A program made the translations under genes and the position numbers. A DNA stretch of 64,000 nucleotides from Collimonas antrihumi (GTDB lineage Bacteria; Pseudomonadota; Gammaproteobacteria; Burkholderiales; Burkholderiaceae_D). Of the stretch, positions 42,469-54,400 are shown in pieces. Location: assembly GCF_018304965.1 (NCBI RefSeq), contig NZ_JAGQED010000001.1:526768-590767 (forward strand). The letters are read 5' to 3'. Numbering within the stretch: position 1 is the stretch's first letter; the number at the start of each line of letters is the position of its first letter. The notes under the pieces are model-generated. The model did not search any database, was not told the origin of the DNA, and worked only from the letters and a program-made list of their open reading frames with translations.

Positions 42469-45400
42469 ATGAACAAGCAAGCCTATCGCGTCATTTTCAA
42501 TAAAAACCGTGGCATGTTGATGGCGGTCGCTGAGAACGTATCCAGCCAGGGAAAGGGAACGGGGGCAAATGGCGAATCCGGGGTAACCAGTTCACCCCTG
42601 ATGCGCCTGGTGCATCTGGGGGTGGCGATTGCTGCGTTGTTCGGCGCCGTCACGGTGGTCAATGCCCAAATCGTTGCCGATCCGAATGCCGGCTCACGGC
42701 GCCCCACGGTCGATCAAACCGCCAACGGCCGGCCACTGGTGCAAATCACCACGCCCAGCGCCGCCGGCGTGTCGCACAACCAATACAATCAGTTCAATGT
42801 CGCTCCCAATGGGGCAATTCTGAACAACGCTCGCACTGTCACGCAAACCCAGCAAGGCGGGTATGTGGACGGCAATCCGAATCTGGCAAATGGCGGCGCT
42901 CGTATCATCCTGAACGAAGTCACCGGCTCTGGACGCAGCCAGTTGAACGGCTATACCGAAGTCGCCGGCCAGCGCGCCGAGGTGATTATCGCTAATCCGA
43001 ACGGCATCACTTGCAGCAACTGCGGCTTCATCAATACCAGCCGTGGTGCGTTGACCACCGGTACGCCGGTGTTCGGCGGCGACGGCAGCCTGAACGCTTT
43101 CCGCGTCACGCGCGGCGATATCCAGATCAACGGCCTGAACGCCGCCAACACCGATCAACTCGATCTGATTGCCCGCAGCGTGCAGGTAAACGGCCAGCTG
43201 TGGGCCAATAACCTGAATGTCGTCACCGGCAGCAATCAGGTCAACTACGCCGACCTCGGGGTGCAGGTGATACAGGGCGAAGGCGCCAAGCCAACGGTCG
43301 GTATCGACGTATCTCAACTGGGCGGCATGTATGCCAATAAAATCCGCCTGATCGGCACTGAAGCGGGCGTCGGTGTGGCAAGTCTCGGTAATATCGCTGC
43401 GCAGGCCGGTGATTTGAATATCGACAGTCAGGGTAAGGTTACCCTCAACGGCAAAACCAATGCCAGCGGGCGTGTCACGATCAATACAATCGACGGCGTC
43501 GATAACAGCGGCACGCTGTACAGTCGAAACAGCACGCAAATTTCCAGTGCCGGACAGATCAGCAACAGGGGCACAATCGCCGCACAAAGCGACCTGAACC
43601 TCTCTGGCGGCAGCATTAACTCTTCCGGCATACTCGCGGCAGGGATTGACGCCAACGGCCAGGCTACCCTGGCAGGTAACCTGAACCTGGTTGCTGGCGC
43701 CGGCATCAGCGCCACCGGCCAGAATACTGCCGGCGGCAATATCGCCATGGACGGCGCCAGCCTCAATCTGGCGCATGCGCAAACCAGCGCTAACGGCAGC
43801 ACCAGTCTGACAGCCCGCGCCGGCAACATCGACCATACCGGCGCCAACCTGCAATCGGCTGGTGTCGCCACCCTCAATGCCAGCGGGGCCATCAACAATA
43901 ATCAAGGCCGCATCAACGTCTCGCAACTGAGCAGCAATTCGGCCAGCCTGTCAAACACCGGCGGCAACATTATCCAGTCCGGCGCCGGCGATACCAGCAT
44001 CGCGACCAGCGGCGCACTCGATAACAGTACCGGTGCGATCACCACCAACGCGCAAAATCTGCACATCCAGTCGGGCGCCCTGAACAATACCGGCGGCCAG
44101 ATCAATCATGCCGGATCCGGCGCCGCCACGATTCAAAGCGGGGTATTGACCAACGTACAGGGTTCTATCGCCAGCAACGGCAGAATCGGCATCACCGCAT
44201 CCGGTCTGGATAACCATAGCGGCAAACTGACTTCGGCCCAGCAAACAGTCCTGGCCGTGAGTGGTGATATCGCCAACGTTCAGGGCAACATCCAATCCGG
44301 CGGCGCGCTGACGGTAGGTGGCGTCAATATCGACAATGGCGCCGGCAGCATCATCTCGTTGAATGCCGAAGGCATGACGCTCAACGCCAGTGGCCAGCTC
44401 ACTAATGTAAGCGGTGGCGTCATTGGCGGTAACGGCGATTTGGCGCTCACCGCTGCCAATGTGGTTAACAGCGGCAAGATCACCGCCAGCAATAATCTGA
44501 CCAGCACGATTGCGACTGGCTTCGACAATAGCAATGGCCGTCTGGCCGCCGGCAAGAACCTGACGGCCAACGCAGCGTCGTTAAAGAACGCCAACGGTAT
44601 CATCGACGCCGCCACGGTGACGCTGACGGTACCGCAACTGGACAATACCAGCGGCAAAATCACTGCCGACCAGTTGAACATCCACAGTAACAACCTGACC
44701 AATCAGCATGGCCAGGTGATCCAGTACAGCGGCAATGCCGCCACCATCGCAGTCGCCAGAACGCTCGACAACAGCAACGGCGGGTTGTTGCAGTCCAACA
44801 GCAACGACCTGAGCCTGGCACCGCAAACCCTGATCAACGATGGCGGTACGATCGCCCATGCCGGCAGCGGAACTCTGACGCTCGACAGCGCAGGAGCAAT
44901 CTCCAACAAAAGCGGCAATATCGGCAGCAACGGTCAACTGGCATTGAGTGCCGGCAGCTTGAACAATGAAGCCGGCAAGATCACTTCAGCCGGTCAAACT
45001 ACTGTTCGTGTAGCCGGCGACATAAGCAATGCTCAGGGACTGATCCAGTCTGCCGCTTCATTGACAATGACTGGCGTCAATATCGACAATAGCGCCGGCA
45101 GCATCACCTCGTTGAATGCCGATGGCATGACCTTTAACGCCAGCGGCCAGCTCACCAATGCAAGCGGTGGCATTATTGGCGGCAACGGTGATGTCACGCT
45201 TACCGCAGCGAATGCCGTCAACAGCGGCAAGATCACCGCCAGCAATAACCTGACCGGCAAGATCGCCAACACCCTGGACAACAGCAACGGCCGCCTCGCC
45301 GCCGGCAATAGCCTGAATGCCAACGCCGCGAACTTGAAGAACGTCAGCGGTGTCATCGACTCGGCCACGGTGTCGCTGGCAATACCGCAACTGGACAACA

Positions 45401-48400
45401 CCAGCGGCAAAATCACCGCTGACCAGCTAGCCATCACCAGCAGCAATCTGACCAACCGGCACGGTCAGGTCATCCAGTACGGCAGCACTGCAACCATTGC
45501 TGTAGCCGGTACGCTCGACAACAGCAACGGCGGTCTGCTGCAAACCAATAGCACCGATCTGGGCCTGACGCCGCAAACCCTGATCAACGATGGCGGCACG
45601 ATCGCCCATGCCGGCACCGGCAGCTTGAAAATCAATACCGGCAATGGCGCAGGTAATTTATCGAATAAAAGCGGAAGCATCGGCACCAACGGCCAGTTGG
45701 CATTGAATGCAGGCAGCCTGAACAATCAGGCCGGCAGCATCACGTCAAAAACCCAGGCCGTCCTCCGCGTTGCCGGTGATATAGACAATGCTCAGGGCTT
45801 AATTCAAGCCGGCGGTGCACTGAAACTTAGCGGTGCAAATATCGACAATAGCGCCGGCAGTATCACATCGCTGAATGCCGACGGCATGACGCTCGATGCC
45901 AGTGGCCAACTCATCAATGCTACCGCAGGCATCATCGGCGGCAACGGCGATCTCACGCTTACCGCTGCGAGTGCCATCAACGGCGGCAAGATTACAGCCG
46001 CTAATAACCTGACCAGCACGATTGCCAACAGCTTCGATAACAGCAATGGCCGCCTGGCCGCAGGTAAAAACCTGACGGCCAATGCAGCGTCCTTAAAAAA
46101 TGCCAACGGTGTCATCGACGCCGCCACGGTTGCGCTGACGATCCCGCAACTGGATAACACCGGCGGCAAAATAACGGCTGACCAGTTGGCCATCAACAGC
46201 AACAATCTGACCAACCAGCACGGTCAGGTCGTACAGTATGGCAGCAATGCCACGACCATCGCTGTAGCCGGCACGCTCGACAACAGCAACGGTGGACTAC
46301 TGCAGACCAATAGTGCAGATTTGTCCCTGACACCGCAAACCCTGATCAATGACGGTGGCACGATTGCCCATGCGGGCAGCGGCACGCTGACAATCAATGC
46401 GAGTAATGGCAATGGAACACTCTCTAATAAAAGCGGGAGTATCGGTACTAACGGCCAGCTTGCATTGAATGCCGGTAGCTTGAACAATCAGGCCGGCAGC
46501 ATCACATCCAAAACCCAAGCCAATCTTCACGTTAACGGCGATATAAGCAATGCTCAGGGATTGATTCAGTCCAGTGGCGCATTGGCTGTGAACGGCGCCA
46601 ATATCGACAATAGCGCCGGTAACATCACGTCCCTCAATGCTGACGGCATGACGCTCAACGCCAGTGGCCTGCTTACCAACGCCGCAGCCGGCGTCATCGG
46701 TGGCAATGGCGATGTCACGCTTAGCGCTGCCAATGCGATCAATGGCGGCAAGATCACTGCAAGCAACAATTTGACCAGCACGATTGCCAACAGTTTCGAC
46801 AACAGCAATGGCCGTCTGGCCGCAGGCAAGAACCTGAACGTCAACGCCGCGTCTTTAAAAAACGCCAACGGCGCCATTGATGCCGCCACGGTCGCGCTGA
46901 CGATACCGCAACTGGATAACGCCAGCGGCAAAATTACTGCCGACCAGTTGGCTATCACCAGCAGTAATTTGATTAATCAGCACGGCCAGGTCGTGCAGTA
47001 CGGCAGCAATGCCACGACTATCGCGCTAACCGGTGCGCTCGACAACAGCAATGGCGGCTTGCTACAAACGAATGGCGTCGATATGAACCTGACGTCGCAA
47101 TCGCTGAATAACGATGGCGGCGCGATTGCTCATGCAGGTAGCGGCGGCCTGAAACTCAGCAGCGCGGGGCTCGTCTCCAACAAAAATGGCAGCATCGGCA
47201 GCAATGGCCAACTGGCATTCACCGCCGGTAGCTTGAATAATCAAACAGGTAGCATCACATCGAAGACCCAGGCGAATCTTCACGTTGGCGGTGACATCGT
47301 TAACGCGCAAGGGACAATTCAATCCGGCACTGCATTAACGGTAAGCGGCGCCAATATCGACAATAGCGCCGGCAGCATCACATCCCTGAATGCCGACGGC
47401 CTCACGCTTAATGCCAGCGGCCAGCTCACCAATGCAGCAGGCGGCGTCATCGGCGGCAATGGCGATGTCGCACTTACTGCGGGCAGCGTCGTCAACAGCG
47501 GAAAAATTACCGCCAGTAATAATCTCACCAGTACGATTGCCAACAGCCTCGATAACAGCAACGGCCGTCTGGCCGCAGGCAAGAACCTGAACGCCAATGC
47601 CGCGTCCCTGAAAAACGCCGGCGGCGTCATCGACGCCTCCAAAGTAGCGTTGACAATAGCGCAGCTGGACAACACCAGCGGCAAGATCACTGCTGACCAG
47701 CTGGCCATCAACAGCGGTAACCTGACCAACCAGCATGGCCAGATTATTCAATATGGCAATAATGCCTCGACCATCGCCATCGCAGGGACACTCGACAACA
47801 GCAACGGCGGACTGCTGCAAACCGGCAGCACGGATTTGTCCCTGACGCCGCAAACGCTGAACAACGACGGCGGCACCATCGCGCTGTCCGGCAACGGCAA
47901 ACTGACGCTCAACGTCGGCAATGGCGCGGGCAATCTGTCGAATCAAGGCGGTAGCATCGGCAGCAATGGCCAGGCGACCATCAGCGCAGCCAGCATTGCC
48001 AATCGCGGCGGCTCCCTGTTCGCTCAGCAACAGCTGGCCGTGACGGCAAGCCAAGGCGGCGTCGACAATAGTGGCGGCGGCTATATCGGCGGCAGCAGCT
48101 TGAACCTGGATGCGGTGAACGGCCAGATCAACAATGCCATGGGCAAGATCGAGGCGTTGCAGCAAGCCATCACGCTGCATGCGCAAAGCCTGAACAACGC
48201 TGGCGGCACGGTCCAGGGCATTGGTGCGGCGCCTCTCAGCATCACCACCTCGCAAGGCATCGACAATACAGTCAGTAATAACGTCGGCGGCTTTATCGGC
48301 GGTTCCGGTACAGTCAGCCTGAACGCCGGGTCGTTCGACAATAGCGGCGGCACCGTCTACGGCAAAGACAATTTGAATTTGCAGTCGAATGGCGTGCTCA

Positions 48401-51400
48401 CCAATGCCAATGGCGTAATCCAGGGCGCAGCCAGCGTCAACGCCAGCGCCGCCGGCGCAATCAACAATGGCAACGGCCGCATCGAAGCCAACGGCAGCAC
48501 GGCGACATTGACCGTATCCGGTACCAGTATCGATAACACGGCGGGGCGGATAGCCAATAGCGGCGCAGGTCTTGCCCAAATCAACGGCGGCGGCCAGATT
48601 GTCAGTCATCAGGGCACCATCGGCGGCAATGGCGATGTCGGCATCAACACCACTAATTTTGACAATAGCCAGCAAGGGAAAGTTGTTGCCACCGGCAATC
48701 TAACCTTAGCTAGCAATGCGCTCAACAACAATGCCGGCACCTTGTATGCCGCGCAAAACCTGCAGTTCAATCAAAGCGGTGCAGCCCTGACCAACGTAGG
48801 CGGCAATATCGGCGCCGCCGGCAACATCAGCGTGAGCGTTGCCAGCATCAATAACATTTTTGGCTTAATCGGCAGTACGGCCGGCGCCGGCAGCAATATC
48901 GCGCTATCTACCTCCAGCGATCTGAACAACATCGCAGGCACCGTTGCCAGCGGCCGCAATCTGAGCATCAATGCCAACACCATCGTGGGCAACGGTAAAG
49001 TGATTGCGGGACAAGATGCAACCATCAATCTGCAAGGCGACTACGCCAATACGGCAGGTAACACTCTCACTGCTAACCACAACCTGAGTTTGACGACTAC
49101 CGGTAACCTCACCAATACCGGCACGCTGACCTCCGTCAACGGCTTGACCGTAAGTGCCGCCAACGTCGACAACCAGGCCAGCGGCCTGATCAATGCCGGC
49201 GCAACCACGATCCTGGCCGCCAACGCCATCACCAACACCGGCCGGATATACGGCGACGACATTGCTATCGGCGCACAATCGCTGACCAACGATATCGATC
49301 TCGCCAGCGGACAGGCCGGTGCGATTGCCGCGCGCAACAGCATCAATATCGGTGCCGCCAGCGTAATCAACCGCGAGCACGCCATCATCCAAAGCCTGGG
49401 CGACATGACGTTCGGCCGCGCGCTCGACGCCAACCGCCAGGCAAGCGGTATAGCAGACAGCATCACCAACAGCTCCGCCACCATCGATGCCGGCGGCAAA
49501 CTGACCTTCCAGACCGCGCAACTGAATAACCTCAACGCGCACTTCACGACGGCGATACAGGTAGATCCCAGCAAGACTAAGCACGTTACCCTATACAACC
49601 CTTGGTATGACTCGACCATCTGGTACACCCCGGATCAACTGACCTGGGGCGACAGTGGCGACGGCGGCATCGTGTTGATTGATCCGACTGGCGGTCGCTA
49701 CGAAAAATTTTCTAAACGCGAATACGACCAGACTGTCTCGAACACGGTCGTCACCCGTAGCGACCCGGGAAAAATCAGTTCAGGCAGCGGCATGGTCCTG
49801 TCCGGCAATATCACCAATGACAAAAGCACTATCATTGCCGGCGGTACGCTGTCGGGCACCACTGGCAACATCAACAACATTGGTGCGACAGGGGAAACCG
49901 ACACTGTCAATCATATGCTCGCCGGTGAGAATTATTACCATTGGGTAGAGGGTCATCCACATCAGAACCACTATACGTATGAAAATAACGGCGCTGCCTA
50001 CGATGTCGTGCAACCGACCACTCCGTTAGATCTGGCGGTCTGGAGCGTACAGCAAAACACCGCCCCGAACAGCAGCGGCAATCCGGCTCTCGGCCAGGGC
50101 GTGGGTAGCGTCAATGTACCGACCGTGGGCGGTATCGCCTTGTCCGGCAATCTGGGCGGCCAGACCATCGCCGGCGGCGCGCGCGGTGTTATCGCGGCAG
50201 GCGGCAGTGCAGGCGGCAATACCGGTGTGGGCGGCAGCAGTCACGACATTACCGCAGCGGGCGGCAGCGCTGGCGGCAATACCGGTGTGGGTGGCAGCAA
50301 TCACGACATTACCGCAGCAGGCGGCACGGCAGGTGGCAATACCGGTGTTGGCGGCAGCAATCAGGGTGTTGCAGCAGCAGGCGGTAAAGCTGGCAGCGAT
50401 ACCGGTGCGGGCGGCGCCAGTTCCACGATCGCTGCCGCCGGAGGCAAGGCTGGTGCAGGCACCAGCACCATCGGCAGCAATCAAACCATTGGCAGCGCCG
50501 GTAATCCGCTGCCCAACCTGGCGTTGCCGAATAATCGGCTTTTCACAATCCAGGCAAATCCCGGACAGCACTATCTGGTAGAAACCGATCCGGTGTTTAC
50601 CGGCTACAAAAACTTCATCTCCAGCGACTACATGCTGGGGCGCCTGTCGCTCGAGCCGCAAAAGGTGCAAAAGCGCTTGGGCGACGGCTTCTACGAACAA
50701 AAAATGGTGACCGACCAGGTCATGCAATTGACGGGACGGCGCACCTTGTCAGGCTACGCTAGCGCGGAAGACGAATTCAAGGGGTTGATGGATTCCGGCA
50801 TTGCCAACGCCAAGCAATTCAACATCGCTCCCGGCATGGCCTTGAGCGACGCACAAATGGCAGCGCTGACTTCCGATATTGTCTGGCTCGTGAATCAAAC
50901 GGTGACGCTGCCAGACGGCAGTAAGACACAGGTACTGGCGCCGGTGGTTTATCTCGCGCGCGCCAACGCCAGCGACCTGAAAATGACCGGCGCCCTGATT
51001 TCCGGGCAAGACATCGACCTCACCGTTAACGGCACACTCAAGAATGGCGGCACGCTGCAAGCCTCCAGCAACATGATCATCCAGGCGACTGACATCGCCA
51101 ACACCGGCAACATCCGCAGCACGGGCAAAGATGGCGCAACTCTGCTGGTCGCGCAGAACAACATCCTCAACGACGGCGGCAACATCCAGGGCCACCGCGT
51201 AGGCATACTTGCCGGACGCGATGTCACGCTGGCGACCAACACCGTAAGTATCGATAACCAGGAAGGCCACACCAGCACGCTCAGCCGCGTCGCCGGCGTT
51301 ACCGCCGATCAGCTCTCCATCGCCGCCGGCCGCGACCTGACAATACAGGCCGCGCAGATCAACGCCACCGGCGACGCCCAGCTCTCGGCTGGCCGGGATC

Positions 51401-54400
51401 TGCAACTGACTGCGGTCACCACGCAGAAGCAGCAAAATCTTACCTATGACCGAGATAACCATCTGTACGTCAGGCAAACCCAGGTCAGCGGCACGCAGAT
51501 CAGTACGGGCGGCAATCTGACGATGGCGGCTGGCCGCGATCTCACTGCTACCGCGGTCACCGCCAATGCTGGCGGGCAGGTAGTTGCGGTCGCCGGACGC
51601 GACATCACGCTGGCAGCAGCGCAACAGGAAACTACTGGCGACCGGGCGATTTACACCACTTCCAGCGGGATGTTTTCGTCCTCGAGCAGCCGCTCGCAAG
51701 ACAATCGATCCTCTACCACAGCGATTGGCAACAGTCTGACCGGCAACGCCATTACCATCCAATCAGGAAGGGATACTACGGTGCAAGGCAGCCAGGTGAT
51801 TGCCAAGAGCGACCTGAACATCAACGCCGGACGCGACCTGAATATCGTTAGTGCGCAGCAAACCAGCTCCGACAGTTTCTCGGCCGAAGAAAAGAAATCC
51901 GGTTTCTCGGGCAGTTTCATGACCGGCGTCAGCTTCGGCAACAGCGGCCAAAACCAAAAACAGAACGGCACCAGCGTCACCCAGGTTGGCAGCGATATCA
52001 GCGGCGCCAATATCCACACTAGCAGTGGCCGCGACACCACGATTACCGCCAGTGCGGTTACCGCCGATAAAGACGTCGGCATCTACGCCGGACGCGATAT
52101 CAATGTCCTGGCTGCGGCCAATACGCAAACCTCGCAGAGCGATAGTCACAGCAGCGGCACCAGTTTCGGTGTCCTGGGTGGCGCCAATTTCCGCTTCACG
52201 AATTACAGTCAAGTCAGCGCGGCACAAAACGGCAGCGGCGACAGTACCGTGCAAAGCACCAGCCTGATATCGGCCAATGGCGGCAACCTGAGCATGCAGG
52301 CCGGCCTGGACAAGCAATATCAGGGGACCGGTCATGGCAATGTCACCACCCAGGGCGCCGAATTAATCGCCAAGGACAAGCTCAGCATCGCCGGCAACGC
52401 CGTCGATCTGCAGGCTATCCAAAACAGCAGCAGCAGCCAGTTTCATGCCGAAACCCATAGCGTAACCTTAGGCAGCAGCCTGACCGGCGCCATCGGTGGT
52501 GCCCTCACCAGCATTGGCGATGCGGTCACCGCGAGTCAGAACACCAGCAACGATCGCCTGAAAGGTGCGCTCGCCTTGAAAGCCGGTTATGACGCCTACA
52601 AGCTCGCGGGCGCCCTTCCGGGTGCCGTCGATGCCGCCAAGGGCAGCATTGATACCACCAAGAGCGCTCTCGACGGAGTAAAGGAAGACCCTAGCAAAGC
52701 CGGCGCTGGTGCTGGTTTCGGCATCAGCGTCAACCTCGGCACCAGCCAGAGCAAGCAGGACAGCAAGAACAGCGCAACCCAGGCACGCGGCACCACGGCA
52801 CAGGCCGGCAGCATTGATATCACTGCCCGGGAAGGCGATATCAATATGGAAGGCACCAAGCTGCAAGCGCAAAACATCGCGCTCGACGCTGCCAAAAACA
52901 TCAATCTGATTGCCGCCAAGAACACCACCGATCTGCAGTCGAGCAATAGCGGCAGCAGTGTCGGCATCGGCGCCACATTGGGTTCCAACGGCCAGCAGAC
53001 CGGCCTCAGTTTCCAGATTGGCGCCTCTGTCTCCAAGGGCCATGCCAACGGCAGTGAAACTACCTACGACAACACCCAGATCAGCGCCACCAACCAGCTC
53101 AGCGTCAAGAGCGGCGGCGATCTCAATCTGAAAGGTGCGCAACTGGCAGGGAACAAGGTCACGGCCGATATTGGCGGAAACATGAACATCTGGACCCTGC
53201 AAGATAAGAGCAATTTCGACAGCAAGCAAGAAAACGGCGGCTTCAGTTTAAGTATCTGCGTGCCGCCAATCTGTGTCGGCCAGATGGTCAGCGGCAGTGT
53301 CAGTTACGCTAAACAAACGGTCGATCACAATTACCAAAGCGCTGTAGGCCAAAGTGGTATCGCCGCCGGTAGCGACGGCTTTGATATCAGGGTCAAGGGT
53401 AACACCGACCTGAAAGGCGCTGGCATCACCAGCACCGCCTCGGCTGACAAGAACAGCTTGCAAACCGCCAGCCTCACTACCAGCGATTTGACCAATAGCC
53501 AGCATACCAAATCCGAGAGCGTCAGCGTCAGTGCATCGACTGGCAGCATCGCCAGCAACGTACTGGGCAATGTACTGGGCAATCTGAATGGCAGCATCGG
53601 CATGCCTAAGAATGGAGATCAAAGCAGCAGCACTAACAGCGTCATCAGTCCGGCCACTGTCACCATCACGGGTAGCGGCGACGCTGCCAAAGATGCGCAG
53701 AGCCAGGCAAATGCAACGACCCTCACCAGCCGTGATGCGGCTACCGCTAATGCCACGCTGGCCAACACACTGACGCTGCAGCAGGCGCAGGAGCTGCAGG
53801 TACAACAACAGAAAGCGCAGGAGAATCAACGTGCTGCCGGCCTGGTGGGTTCGGTGTTGGCCAATGTGGTGGGCGATGTGGCTAAGAGTAACAAATGGCC
53901 GGACGGCTCACCAGAAAAAATCGCGTTGCATGGCATGGTCGGGTTGATTGAAGCCAAGATCGGTGGAGGTAATGCAACTGCTGGTGCTGCGGCCGGCATG
54001 GGCTATGAAGCGATGGTCCCAGTCATGAGCGACTATTTGGTCAGTCAAGGTTATAAGCCTGGAACGCAGGCCTTCAATGACATGATGAATCTGGGGGCGA
54101 CGTTGGTCGGTGCTGCATCGGGGGCGCTGGCTGGCGGCAGTATGCAGAGTGCTGCGGCTGGCGCAAATGTTGGGTTGGTTGCAGATCGAAACAATCGAGC
54201 CTTGCACGACGATGAAAAGGTCAAAATTAAGGCAAAAGCCAATGGCAATAAGGCCGAAGAAGATCGCTTGACCAAGGCGGCGTGCTATGAAGTGAAATGT
54301 TGGGCACAATATCAGGAAGGTAGTGCCGCCTATAACGCAAACTATGTCGGCGTGATGGATGCATATGACCTGAAAAATGAAATTTCCTGGGTGAAATCGC

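Noticed and set aside
42694..43926. Long minus-strand frames antisense to tpsA (also 47335-48675)
   Set aside because: They mirror the repetitive tpsA coding sequence and have no start context or family features.
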